50,637 nt of DNA, taken from NCBI GenBank assembly GCA_905234685.1, contig CAJOIR010000016.1:1-50637 (forward strand), read 5' to 3'. Origin of the DNA: Paludibacteraceae bacterium. GTDB lineage: Bacteria > Bacteroidota > Bacteroidia > Bacteroidales > Paludibacteraceae. Shown piece by piece: positions 18,395 through 27,021 of this stretch. Numbering within the stretch: position 1 is the stretch's first letter; every line of letters begins with the position of its first letter. Under the pieces are notes generated by a model. The model did not search any database. It worked only from the letters and a program-made list of their open reading frames with translations, and was not told the DNA's origin. Made by a program: the position numbers and the translations under genes.

Positions 18395-19089
18395 ATGAAC
18401 CAACATCTACATTCACCAAGGTTGGTGCTCAAGGTGGCACTCCTTGCGTTTTGTTCGTTGCTCCTCGCCATACCAACGCGGCGGGCAACAAGTATTTACA
18501 GGAGTTTGACAACTACTCTGTCATGAGTATGGGTGGCAATGTGTTGTGATTCACCATTCCTATCTGGGTGTATGGCAAGGGTGACGACAACACCTATTAT
18601 CTGCGCGCTTATCACAAGAACAATGACAACAAGTTGAACTCCTACCTGTGGTACAGCGAGACGAACAACGACACCCGTGGCTCGGCCACGGTGCATCGTA
18701 TCGCTTCGTTCGGTGGCCCGGGTCGTGCTAACTACGACGGACGTAAGGCCAATGGTGTAGGCTATTCCTACCTGCTCGTAGGCGAAGGTGCCGGAGCAAT
18801 GGTTGTACGCAATACATACAGCGGTCAGGCGCTCACCGTATTGCCGAACGACAGCACGTATTGGCCGGTGAACAACATAGATACATCGTATCTGAACAAA
18901 CCCCATTATCTGGAGGTAACGCGAACGAACACCTCCTACGGAAAATACACCACGCAATTAGTGATAGACTGGTATATCCCCGAGTCGCTACAGGGAAAAA
19001 CCTTCTACATCGGTCTGAATGTGTGCGACCACTATGCGAAATTTGCGGCCTATCAATTTGTACCTGGTTATTCTTTCGCCTGGAACGGC
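18395..19089 (+). pseudogene. Decayed secreted-protein gene
   Basis: A coding sequence starts at the ATG at 18395 with a signal-peptide-like N-terminus (basic start, then LLAFCSLLLAIPT-like hydrophobic core). A frameshift before 18487 moves the protein into another frame (NKYLQEFDNYSVMSMGGN), which is then cut by an in-frame TGA at 18547 where Trp would fit. It continues open for about 180 residues of Tyr/Asn/Gly-rich sequence typical of exported Bacteroidales proteins (YLWYSETNNDTRGS; NGVGYSYLLVGEGAGA) and ends exactly against the 3' end of the CYTH gene. The rest of the gene seems to have been lost by deletion. The gap 18263-18394 in front holds a short hairpin (18350-18363) without a T-run and no other feature. 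The family is not recognised. Confidence 0.7.
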
Positions 19090-19548
19090 TTAATTTTGTG
19101 CCAGAGAACTGTTGTAGTATCTGCTGTCGGCAGTAACTTCCTCGCCGATGAAAGGCGGCAAATCAGGCAACGGATAATCCTCGCTCGGCAGTTCTATCTC
19201 CGCCAGCACAAGACCTTCGTTCCTGCCGTGAAAAACATCCACCTCTATCGTGAGGTCATGCCACGGTACGAGATGACGCTCCTTCTCTATCATGCCGTGA
19301 CGGCATAAAGCAAACAGAGCCTCAGCATCGGCAAGCGTTATCTCCTTCTCCCATTCGAAATGTGAGAAGCCGTCCTTCTGATTTCTGCCCTTGACAGTCA
19401 TATACGCCCTATCATCGGCAACTCTCACTCGCACAGTGCAATCGGCATCCACCGACAGATACCCTTGGCGAATGTGCTTCACCTTTGTCGCCATACTGCG
19501 AAACGACTCGTCAACGACAAGGTATTTTCGTTCTATTTCTTGATTCAT
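19090..19548 (-). CDS. CYTH domain protein (adenylate cyclase/tripolyphosphatase fold)
   Basis: The 152-residue protein begins with the signature EIERKYLV (ExExK) near the N-terminus and continues with the tunnel-lining basic and acidic residues of the fold: IRQGYL, VRVRVADDRAYMTVKGR, FEWEKEI and EVDVFHGRNEGLVLAEIELP. Bacterial single-domain CYTH proteins hydrolyse inorganic tripolyphosphate or similar triphosphates with Mg; only a few make cAMP. It overlaps the stop of the dehydrogenase gene by four bases (ATGA). The decayed gene on the other strand abuts its 3' end, which suggests a deletion junction here. Confidence 0.9.
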   Translation of the reverse strand: MNQEIERKYLVVDESFRSMATKVKHIRQGYLSVDADCTVRVRVADDRAYMTVKGRNQKDGFSHFEWEKEITLADAEALFALCRHGMIEKERHLVPWHDLTIEVDVFHGRNEGLVLAEIELPSEDYPLPDLPPFIGEEVTADSRYYNSSLAQN

Positions 19549-22364
19549 AGAGGTTTGCTGACTTTGTTAACAAGATATGCTATATTCATATACGGAATTC
19601 CGCCATGCGTGGTGAGACCAATCTCGCATGTGCGTGAATTGCTGATTCCGAGCGTAGCACCAGCCTTCTTCACCTGACTGCGGAGTTTGCGAAGCGCCCA
19701 TTTGTTGAGTTCAGGGTGAGTGAAACCCTTGTCGCCTGCAAAAGCGCAGCAGCCTATCTCCTCAGGCACTACCACCGTCTTGGCGCAGCGGCGGGCAACG
19801 CGAAGCAGAGTGTCGGCAAGTCCCATCTTGCGCGTGGAGCATGTGACATGAAGCATCACAACCTCGTCGGTGGGCGTTATTGCAACCCTGTCGAGAACAT
19901 ACTTCTCTATAAACTCGGCAGGACCAAAGAGATTTACGATTTGGTCATTTACGATTTGGCCATTTATATTTACAATTTTGTCATTTACGATTTTATCATT
20001 TGGCAGGGTGTGTCTGATTCTGTAAAGGCAGGGCGACTGGTCGCAGAGAATAGGATACTCGTAGTTGTTGCTTGCCTTACGCAGAGCCTCATGCAACTCA
20101 GCGGCTTTCATATCAGCCTCACGAGGCATACCTTTCGACTCCCATATAGTGCCGCAACAGAGATTCTCCATGCCCTCGGGGAAGATGACTTCGAAGCCTG
20201 CCTTCTGCAGCAACTCCACCATGTCACCCATTGTTGGCTCCGTGGAAGGACTGCCCTTTGCCAAACCCAGACGCTGATTCAGGCACGAAGGGAAATAAAC
20301 GACTTTTTCCTTCTTCTCCACCCTCTCACCTGCGACCTGCAACTTCTTTACCTTTCTCGGCATTGCAGGAGTCCAGAGAGGCATACCTGCGAGATGAAGC
20401 CCTTTGCCGACAACCGACATCAGCCTGTCACCCATCACATCTTGAGCAAAGCCTGCCAAAGAGAGGATACTGCCCAATCCGCTGCCTACAGCAGCGAAAT
20501 GCTCTGCTGCGAACCTGCCGAGGTGCTTGCCTAAGGCTGACATCTCCTGCTCCCGCAGACGGTGGATATACTCACCCACATTTATTTCCACAGGGCACGA
20601 AGTAGAGCACAATCCGTCGCCTGCGCAGAGGTCTTTGCCTTCACGGCGGAAGGCTTTTCTCAGTTGCCGCGCCTCATCCTTCCTGCCTTCCGCAGCAAGT
20701 CTTGCCATCTCACGCTGCAGTACTATCCTCTGACGCGAAGAGAAGGCGAAGCCGCAACTGACGCAGTTGACTTCGCAGAAACCACATTCTATGCAGCGGT
20801 CAATCATCTCGTCAACGGCAGGCAGTGGTTTGATATGCTGCAGATACGACTGCTCGTCTTCGTTGAAGATGACACCCGGATTCATTATGTTTCCCGGGTC
20901 AAACAACTGCTTGAGGTCAACCATCAGCTGATATGCCTTGTCACCCCACTCTCTCCTGACAAACGGCGCCATGTTGCGTCCTGTGCCATGCTCCGCCTTC
21001 AGCGAGCCTTTGTATTTGTCAACCACAAGCGAGACGACGGCATGCATCATGCGGTCGTATTGCTCTACCGACTCCTTAGTGTCGAAACGCTGGTTGAGGA
21101 TGAAATGGTAGTTGCCTTCCAGCGCATGCCCGTAGATGACGGCATCAGGGTAGTTGTGCTCAAGGAAAAGCGCTTGCAAATCGGATGTCGCCTCCGCAAG
21201 GAAGTCTATCGGGAAAGCGATATCCTCAATGAGGCAGGTAGTGCCAACCTCGCGCGTGCCTCCCACGGCAGGGAAGATGCCGCTGCGCATCGCCCAGTAC
21301 TTGGCAGTGAGAGTCTTATCCTGAGTGAAGAGTCGGTCGCTGAGCAGGTCGTATTTTCCCAGCAGCGCCTCTATCTCCGTCTGCTTCGACTGCAGTTCGT
21401 CGGCTGTCGAGGCTTCTATCTTGACGAGCACCGCTCCTGCGTCGTCAGGCATGCCCTTGAGTTCGGGGAAGTCGTTTTCCACCACGCGCATCGCCTTGCG
21501 GTCGAAATACTCTGCGGCGGCAAGCAGACCCGTATGCTTCATCTCCGTCACTGCCTTGCAGGCACTCACTGTGGTGGGAAACAAGAGCAGTGCCGAGGCG
21601 GAATGCCGGTAGTCTTCGCCTGTGCGCATCACCACGCTGCTGAGGAATGCCAGAGTGCCTTCGCTGCCAGGAATGAGATGAGCGATGATGTCGAAGGGGT
21701 CGGAGAACTCTGCAAGAGGCAGAATGGTAAGACCTGTGACATTCTTGATGCTGTATTTCCTTATGATGAGGTCTTTCAACTCTTTGTCGGCCTGCACTCT
21801 GTCACGCAGTTCCTCTATCCGCTTCAGGAAGTCGGGATGCGACTCGCGGAAAGCCTGCTTCGACTCCTCGCTGCCGGTGTCAAGCAGAGTGCCGTCAGGC
21901 AGAATGATACGCACTGACTGCAGCATGCGGTAACTGTTGGCATGCGTGCCGCAGCACATTCCCGAGGCGTTATTCATCACTATTCCTCCCACCATCGCAC
22001 TCTTGATGGAGGCGGGGTCTGGAGTGAAACGGCGGCCGTAAGGGCGCAGTATGTCGTTGACGCGCTGACCTATGATGCCAGGCTGCAGACGAATCATGTT
22101 GCCGGAGTCAAGCACTTCGTAACTCTCCCATTTCTTGCCGCAGACCACAAGCAGCGAGTCGCTGACGGCCTGACCTGAGAGAGAAGTGCCCGCAGCACGG
22201 AAAGTGATATGCTTGTGCTCGTCGTGAGCACGCGCGATGATGCATAAGATGTCGTTCTCGGTGGCAGGATGAAGCACCTCCTCGGGTATCAGGCGGTAGA
22301 AACCCGCATCCGTGCCCCATGCCAGGCGGTGAGCGTAATCAGTCTGTTGGTATGTGTTATTCAT
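19545..22364 (-). CDS. Fused FAD and Fe-S D-2-hydroxyacid dehydrogenase (YdiJ-like)
   Basis: From the ATG at 22364 the protein has 939 residues. The N-terminal half is a GlcD/VAO-type FAD-binding oxidase (FRAAGTSLSGQAVSDSLLV; PDPASIKSAMVGG; GHALEGNYHFILNQRF). The middle has two ferredoxin-like Cys clusters (CIECGFCEVNCVSCGF; CAGDGLCSTSCPVEI), and the C-terminus has the CCG-type domains of GlcF/HdrB proteins (FPSCLNQRLG; NLCCGTIWESKG; GCCAFAGDKGF). The same layout is seen in E. coli YdiJ, a D-2-hydroxyglutarate dehydrogenase, and in D-lactate dehydrogenases; the substrate is not decided by sequence alone. The longer start at 22406 overlaps namZ more and is not preferred. A repeat array at 19932-20003 adds an in-frame low-complexity segment ([11 protein letters not shown] and similar) between the two C-terminal CCG domains. 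Confidence 0.85.
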   Translation of the reverse strand: MNNTYQQTDYAHRLAWGTDAGFYRLIPEEVLHPATENDILCIIARAHDEHKHITFRAAGTSLSGQAVSDSLLVVCGKKWESYEVLDSGNMIRLQPGIIGQRVNDILRPYGRRFTPDPASIKSAMVGGIVMNNASGMCCGTHANSYRMLQSVRIILPDGTLLDTGSEESKQAFRESHPDFLKRIEELRDRVQADKELKDLIIRKYSIKNVTGLTILPLAEFSDPFDIIAHLIPGSEGTLAFLSSVVMRTGEDYRHSASALLLFPTTVSACKAVTEMKHTGLLAAAEYFDRKAMRVVENDFPELKGMPDDAGAVLVKIEASTADELQSKQTEIEALLGKYDLLSDRLFTQDKTLTAKYWAMRSGIFPAVGGTREVGTTCLIEDIAFPIDFLAEATSDLQALFLEHNYPDAVIYGHALEGNYHFILNQRFDTKESVEQYDRMMHAVVSLVVDKYKGSLKAEHGTGRNMAPFVRREWGDKAYQLMVDLKQLFDPGNIMNPGVIFNEDEQSYLQHIKPLPAVDEMIDRCIECGFCEVNCVSCGFAFSSRQRIVLQREMARLAAEGRKDEARQLRKAFRREGKDLCAGDGLCSTSCPVEINVGEYIHRLREQEMSALGKHLGRFAAEHFAAVGSGLGSILSLAGFAQDVMGDRLMSVVGKGLHLAGMPLWTPAMPRKVKKLQVAGERVEKKEKVVYFPSCLNQRLGLAKGSPSTEPTMGDMVELLQKAGFEVIFPEGMENLCCGTIWESKGMPREADMKAAELHEALRKASNNYEYPILCDQSPCLYRIRHTLPNDKIVNDKIVNINGQIVNDQIVNLFGPAEFIEKYVLDRVAITPTDEVVMLHVTCSTRKMGLADTLLRVARRCAKTVVVPEEIGCCAFAGDKGFTHPELNKWALRKLRSQVKKAGATLGISNSRTCEIGLTTHGGIPYMNIAYLVNKVSKPL
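19932..20003. repeat. 15-bp-period repeat array inside the dehydrogenase coding sequence
   Basis: Units ATTTACGATTTGGTC, ATTTACGATTTGGCC, a 21-bp variant, ATTTACGATTTTATC and a partial unit follow one another. The 15- and 21-bp lengths are multiples of three, so the frame stays open and the minus strand encodes repeats of N-D-K-I-V. The unit is the same as in the three intergenic arrays of this window. Confidence 0.9.
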
Positions 22365-23625
22365 AGAGATAGTATTTTGAAGAAAGACGGCGGTAGTCGT
22401 CGGCATCCTTATACCAGTAGTCTCTGATATCCTCCCAGCGGTAACGCTCGCCGAAGCGCTCTCTTATCAGGTTGGTGCCGCAAACCTTGTCAAACATCGA
22501 GAAGCGCTGCCGGTTGCAGAGACCAAAGACGTCACGCTCGGGATACATCTGCATCAACTCCTGCACCAGCAGGAACTGTATGTCGCTCAGATGAGCCTTC
22601 TCGTAGTCGGTAATGTAGATCTGCACGCCCTGCAGAGTCGCCCCCTTACCTACGGAATAATACGGGTTGTAGTGTATCGGTCGGAAACGGATGCCCTCCA
22701 GTTGCAAGGCATTCATCCTCTCCGCCAGCGAGTCGGCGTTTATCCACTCGGCTGCAAACAGTTCGAAGGGCATGGTGTACCCCACGCCGATGGAGAAATA
22801 GCCCAACTCTCCGAAGATGCCCGTCACGGGATAGAACAGCGCCGTCTCCGCATGCGGAATGTGAGGCGACGAGATAACCCACGGCAGCCCCGTCTCAGCC
22901 CATGTCATGCTGCGGCGCCAGCCCTGCATCGGCACTACCGTCAGGCTGCATCTGCCTCTGCCGCCCTCGGCGCGCGCACGGGGCTCGGCGGTCTGCATGC
23001 CTTCCTCATTCAGCATCAGTGCCAACTCGCCGCAGGTCTGACCGTAGAGATACGGTATGTGAAACTGCGATACGAACGAATAGTAGCCGTCCTCGACGCA
23101 GCAGCCTTCTATCTTCCCGCCGAGAGGATTGGGGCGGTCGAGCACAACCAACTCCTTGCCGTATTCGGCGCAAGCCTCCATCAGGTTACCGAGAGTGGAG
23201 ATATATGTGAACGAGCGGCAGCCTATATCCTGTATGTCATACACCATCACATCTACCGAGTCGAGCATCTCGCGTGTCGGCTTGCGGTATTTGCCGAAGA
23301 GAGAATACATCGTTATGCCCGTCTTCGGGTCTTTCTCCGATTGTATGGCGTCGCCCGCGTGAATGTTGCCGCGCACCCCGTGCTCAGGTCCGAACAGAGC
23401 GACGAGATTCACCTCCGCCGCCTCGTTGAGGATGTCGATGGTGCTCCTCAGATCGCTGTCAACACCCGTAGGATTGGTGCAGAGACCCACGCGTTTGCCC
23501 TGCAGACAGTCGAAATGACGCTCGCGGAGCACTTCTATACCCGTCTTCACGGCTACCCGCCCCGACTCACGCGCCTGACAGGCAAACAGAGGCAGGACAA
23601 CGGCAAGAAACAGTAGTTTTTTCAT
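22357..23625 (-). CDS. Exo-beta-N-acetylmuramidase NamZ-like (DUF1343) lipoprotein
   Basis: The protein has 422 residues from the ATG at 23625 and begins with a lipoprotein signal (MKKLLFLAVVLPLFAC, with Cys as lipobox). The mature part follows DUF1343: GIEVLRE, GLCTNPTGVD, LFGPEHGVRG, VMVYDIQDIGCRSFTYISTLG, LDRPNPLGG, and a long C-terminal domain. The studied member, NamZ, removes terminal N-acetylmuramic acid from peptidoglycan fragments and belongs to glycosidase family GH171. The lipid anchor places it at the cell envelope. A low-complexity Ala/Arg/Gly segment (EPRARAEGGRGRC near residue 235) interrupts the domain. An in-frame ATG at 23637 is also possible but leaves only 11 nt of leader. 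Its 3' end overlaps the dehydrogenase start by 8 bp. Confidence 0.88.
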   Translation of the reverse strand: MKKLLFLAVVLPLFACQARESGRVAVKTGIEVLRERHFDCLQGKRVGLCTNPTGVDSDLRSTIDILNEAAEVNLVALFGPEHGVRGNIHAGDAIQSEKDPKTGITMYSLFGKYRKPTREMLDSVDVMVYDIQDIGCRSFTYISTLGNLMEACAEYGKELVVLDRPNPLGGKIEGCCVEDGYYSFVSQFHIPYLYGQTCGELALMLNEEGMQTAEPRARAEGGRGRCSLTVVPMQGWRRSMTWAETGLPWVISSPHIPHAETALFYPVTGIFGELGYFSIGVGYTMPFELFAAEWINADSLAERMNALQLEGIRFRPIHYNPYYSVGKGATLQGVQIYITDYEKAHLSDIQFLLVQELMQMYPERDVFGLCNRQRFSMFDKVCGTNLIRERFGERYRWEDIRDYWYKDADDYRRLSSKYYLYE

Positions 23626-23654
23626 GGTAGTAAACATTTTGTCATTAGCGATTG

Positions 23655-23685
23655 CAAAGATAAAAAGAATAGTTGACAATTCAAA
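23655..23685 (-). promoter_or_regulatory. Consensus promoter of the namZ operon
   Basis: On the minus strand TTTG (23685-23682), a 19-nt spacer and TATCTTTG (23662-23655) match the consensus fully. The transcript would start near 23648 and include namZ, the FAD/FeS dehydrogenase and the CYTH gene. Confidence 0.75.
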
Positions 23686-23819
23686 CACAAAATTAACCTA
23701 TTAGTTCCTTACTCTGTTAACCTATTATTTCAAGGCTATCCCTCATTTGACGGTGTCGCCCTTACCAAATTATATATTCAAAATATTTGCAAATGCCCAA
23801 AAGAAGTTGGTAATTAATG

Positions 23820-23860
23820 AAACAAATGCGCATCTTCCGATAGGAGACGCGCATCTGTTT
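23820..23860 (-). terminator. Probable terminator after the pectinesterase gene
   Basis: A long imperfect hairpin with AAACA/TGTTT and ATGCGC/GCGCAT arms plus an inner stem around a GATA-like loop lies 20 bp after the pectinesterase stop. The T-run on the minus strand is short, so strength is uncertain. Nothing else is seen between it and the namZ promoter. Confidence 0.5.
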
Positions 23861-23879
23861 ACATACCTTGAGTAGTTTT

Positions 23880-26800
23880 TTACTTCTTCAGTTCAGCGCC
23901 AAAGACAGTGTAGTATCTGCCGTCGCGGATGATGTAGATGTTTCCGTTGAGCATCACTTTCCTTGCTTCGCCTGCCGCTGCTGTGGGGAGGTTCTCAATG
24001 CTGTCCTGAATGCGAACTTGAAAAGGGTTCCAGTTGTCGTTGCCTTTGGTGAAGTTATACACTGTGATGCCTTCCGTGTCGCCCGGCACGACAGCCTCGC
24101 TCAGCACTGTTGCCCAGCTGACGCGTTTCTGCGAGTTGTCAACGCCCGACTTCTCCTCAGTGGCGAACTCATAGCTGCGCGGCGAACCTCCTGCCACGAG
24201 GCCGTCACCCCAGCCTGCAGGCTGTATCAGCGACGAGCCGTCGGCTGCCGCATCGACGGTGGTATAGCAGAACACAGTCTCTGCATTGGCATCCCAGGGT
24301 CTTCCCCAGAGGCCTGGTTTTGCGCTCTCAGTCTCCACCATGTCGTCAACAGGTTTTGCCGAGGTGACATGACACTGATAGAACAGATATCCGCGTTTGC
24401 CTTTAGCCGTCTTGCTGGCAGTGATATATGCCACGTCGTTGGCGTCGGAAGTGACAAGCATGGCGAGTTCGGAGTTGAATACGGTGAGATTCATGCCGCC
24501 GAAGATGTAGTCGCAAGCGCCATTCAGAATACCGCCTTCCACAGCCACGCGGACGTCGTTGTCACCATAGAGGGCATCCTGACGACCTATGATACGGCAG
24601 TTCTTCAGGAAGCCGCGGTCTGAGCCTTTGGCAAACGCCAGAGCACATGCACGCTCACGGTATTTGCGCTTCTGAACGTCGGTGTTGAATGCTTCCGTAG
24701 GTCTTAAGCCTTTCGAGCCTGCAGCCTCAACGACGACATCCTCACTCTCCTTGACGGAGATATACTGGTTGAAGGAGTTTTCGAAGATGATGTCTTCTGC
24801 AGTGAAATCCTTGCCATAGACCACCACTGTGGAATTCCAGTAAGTAGAACTTGTTCCTCCGCCGTTAACTACCGACTCGCAGCCGTTTTCCTTGTTAACA
24901 ATCAGAGTGCGCTCATCCCATGTGAAGTCGCTCTTCATGGAGTAGTAGTTGTAGCCGTGACCGTAGTAACTGGTGATACGCACTGCGTTCTTGTCGAGAT
25001 AAACGCCTCCTTCGCTTACCTTGAGGCTCGGAGTCTCCGATGCGTTCTTGAATGTGATGTTGTTAAGATGTATTCGCAGCATCTCCTCGTAGTTGCCCGG
25101 CTTTATGAGCACTGTCACATTCTGATCGTCAGTGCGTGACATCTTGCTTATAGCCTCAAGCGCCTCGTTGATAGTGGCATAGTCGCAGCCTTCACCCACA
25201 GTGACGGTAGGCTTGTATTCAGTGATGAGAGCCACGCTGATGCTGTTGATATAACTTGTGCCTGTAGCCTTGACGGTAACGAAGCCTTCGCCTCCGTTGT
25301 AGTTGTAGATGAGGTTGCTAATTTTATCGGTAGTGCCTGTTTTCTCATCGCCGAGAGTGACATCGCCTACGAAAAGGTGATACTCGTAGCAGGCTCTTAC
25401 AGTGACGATGCTGTTGCCTTTGACAGGAATCTTTATCTCCGCACCGTTGCCGGCATAGAGATATAGGTCGTTGTGAGACTTGCAGCCTTTGAATTCCAGA
25501 GTCTTGTAAGAATATTCTTTGTTGGTGTTGTCATAGCCTCCATTATAGAAATCCTGGTCGCTGAAATTCCACTCATGGATGTCGGCAGTGAAATCAATCT
25601 GTTTGCTGACGGGTTCACCGTTGACTCTGAGGTTAGAGGTGAGGAGTTGGGTGTATGCTCCGGTGTCAGTCACCTTAACGCTGTAAACGCCGTCACGCAG
25701 CTGAATGCCTTCCGTGCCTGTGAAGGTATATACATAATGGTCTTCCAGATTCTCGAAGATGAACTTGGCATTGGCAAGTTCTGCTGCCGATGCACCTGTA
25801 GGAACGATGACGACAGCATACTGCGGTTTGAGCAGGAAGTTGATGTTATGTGTGGCGTTGGCAGTGAATGATAATGACGAATATTCGAGTCTGTAGTCAT
25901 TCACACCGATAGCAGTCATCTTGTAGTTGACGCCGCTTTCGAGCACCATGGTATAGTTACTGCCGTTCATTGTGAATTCAGGCTCGTAAATGACGTTGTC
26001 AGGCTTTTCGAAGGCTATCTGCAGTCTGGCAAGTTGCTCGTCAGGCAGACCTTTTATCTGACCTGTTACGGTGACGAGGCTGACGCCTCCGATGGTGATA
26101 TTCTCCGTCTGCGCCTCTTTGCTAACGGTAATAGGATTGGTGGAAGTTACTATGAATCCGTTGGCGTTTTTGAGCGATACTCTGTAGTCGTAACCCATAG
26201 CAAGTTGCACTGAGTAGTTGCCACCTTCAGGTTTTGCCTCCGTCACGCCGTGGTTGCTGAGGTTGGTGAAGAGAAGGCTGAAGTTGTCGGGTATGCTCTT
26301 GGGAGCAACGACAGTGCCTGAGACTGTTGCCATCTTGACAGGAGTGCGTACAATCCTTGCCACAACGAGTTTCTCGTCTAAACCATAGAAGTGGTATTTG
26401 CCGTCAGCGCCTGCATAGAAAGTCAGTTTCTCAATCTGGTTGTCGGCATTGTAATGCCCTTTCACAGTGTCACCCGAAGGCGACTCGAAGACATAAGTCT
26501 CCTTGCCTCCGTTGGAGCCTACGTAATACTCTATCTTGTCGCCTGCAGAGAAAATCTGCTCGATATATACTCCGGGAGTGGAGGCTGCGTTGGAGTAGAT
26601 ATAACCCGTGTATTTCACGTTGGCTGCATCGGTAAGCGACTTCTCGTCATAACGCGTTATCGCTTTATTGGTAGTACGGATGCGGTGGTTGGTTTTGCCA
26701 GCGCCGTTGAAGATGAGGTTGACGGTTGCCGAGGCTGTGAAACTGCCTATAGACTTACCTGTTGAGCCTGCTTCTACGCCTGCACCATACCACGAGTTGA

Positions 26801-26933
26801 TTTCGTCAACCGTGAGCATGTTCTCATAAGTGGTTGCATCGAGTTGCTGTGCTCCGAAATCCCATACCTGCGGTTTCTGGGCAGAGAGCGTTGCTGCCAA
26901 AAGAGTGGCAACGAAGAGTAGTGTGTGTTTCAT
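23880..26933 (-). CDS. Secreted multidomain pectinesterase (CE8) with C-terminal sorting-type motif
   Basis: The ATG at 26933 gives 1017 residues with a clear signal peptide (MKHTLLFVATLLAATLSAQ). The N-terminal 580 residues are beta-rich, with several repeats of the carboxypeptidase-regulatory or fibronectin type (VSGTVVAPKSIPDNFSLLFT; VTGQIKGLPDEQLARLQ). The C-terminal 400 residues form the right-handed beta-helix of carbohydrate esterase family 8: PGNYEE, the catalytic region GRQDALYG and DYIFGG, and the substrate-binding GLWGRPW. It would remove methyl esters from plant pectin. The last 26 residues (KVMLNGNIYIIRDGRYY, then VFGAELKK) match a C-terminal motif common on exported Bacteroidales proteins, including type IX secretion substrates. 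A longer open frame to 27035 passes through the promoter and the U32 gene end and is rejected. Confidence 0.87.
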   Translation of the reverse strand: MKHTLLFVATLLAATLSAQKPQVWDFGAQQLDATTYENMLTVDEINSWYGAGVEAGSTGKSIGSFTASATVNLIFNGAGKTNHRIRTTNKAITRYDEKSLTDAANVKYTGYIYSNAASTPGVYIEQIFSAGDKIEYYVGSNGGKETYVFESPSGDTVKGHYNADNQIEKLTFYAGADGKYHFYGLDEKLVVARIVRTPVKMATVSGTVVAPKSIPDNFSLLFTNLSNHGVTEAKPEGGNYSVQLAMGYDYRVSLKNANGFIVTSTNPITVSKEAQTENITIGGVSLVTVTGQIKGLPDEQLARLQIAFEKPDNVIYEPEFTMNGSNYTMVLESGVNYKMTAIGVNDYRLEYSSLSFTANATHNINFLLKPQYAVVIVPTGASAAELANAKFIFENLEDHYVYTFTGTEGIQLRDGVYSVKVTDTGAYTQLLTSNLRVNGEPVSKQIDFTADIHEWNFSDQDFYNGGYDNTNKEYSYKTLEFKGCKSHNDLYLYAGNGAEIKIPVKGNSIVTVRACYEYHLFVGDVTLGDEKTGTTDKISNLIYNYNGGEGFVTVKATGTSYINSISVALITEYKPTVTVGEGCDYATINEALEAISKMSRTDDQNVTVLIKPGNYEEMLRIHLNNITFKNASETPSLKVSEGGVYLDKNAVRITSYYGHGYNYYSMKSDFTWDERTLIVNKENGCESVVNGGGTSSTYWNSTVVVYGKDFTAEDIIFENSFNQYISVKESEDVVVEAAGSKGLRPTEAFNTDVQKRKYRERACALAFAKGSDRGFLKNCRIIGRQDALYGDNDVRVAVEGGILNGACDYIFGGMNLTVFNSELAMLVTSDANDVAYITASKTAKGKRGYLFYQCHVTSAKPVDDMVETESAKPGLWGRPWDANAETVFCYTTVDAAADGSSLIQPAGWGDGLVAGGSPRSYEFATEEKSGVDNSQKRVSWATVLSEAVVPGDTEGITVYNFTKGNDNWNPFQVRIQDSIENLPTAAAGEARKVMLNGNIYIIRDGRYYTVFGAELKK

Positions 26934-26975
26934 ATTATTTGAAAATTTGAAGATTGTTATATTCTTTATCACTTG

Positions 26976-26983
26976 CAAAGATA
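26976..26983 (-). promoter_or_regulatory. -7 element of the pectinesterase promoter
   Basis: TATCTTTG on the minus strand (26983-26976) matches the -7 consensus about 45 nt upstream of the pectinesterase ATG. No good -33 element is seen at the expected place, so an activator may be needed. Confidence 0.45.
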
Positions 26984-27021
26984 TGGTGTTTCTTAAGTAT
27001 GCTTGTGTAATTTCTGACGCA

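Noticed and set aside
18547..18549. TGA read as Trp (recoding) in the secreted-protein gene
   Set aside because: A frameshift lies just upstream and the 3' end is missing, so decay explains the stop; other genes use TGA as a normal stop.
20562..21917. Open plus-strand frame of about 451 codons
   Set aside because: Antisense to the FAD/FeS dehydrogenase gene; no homology features.
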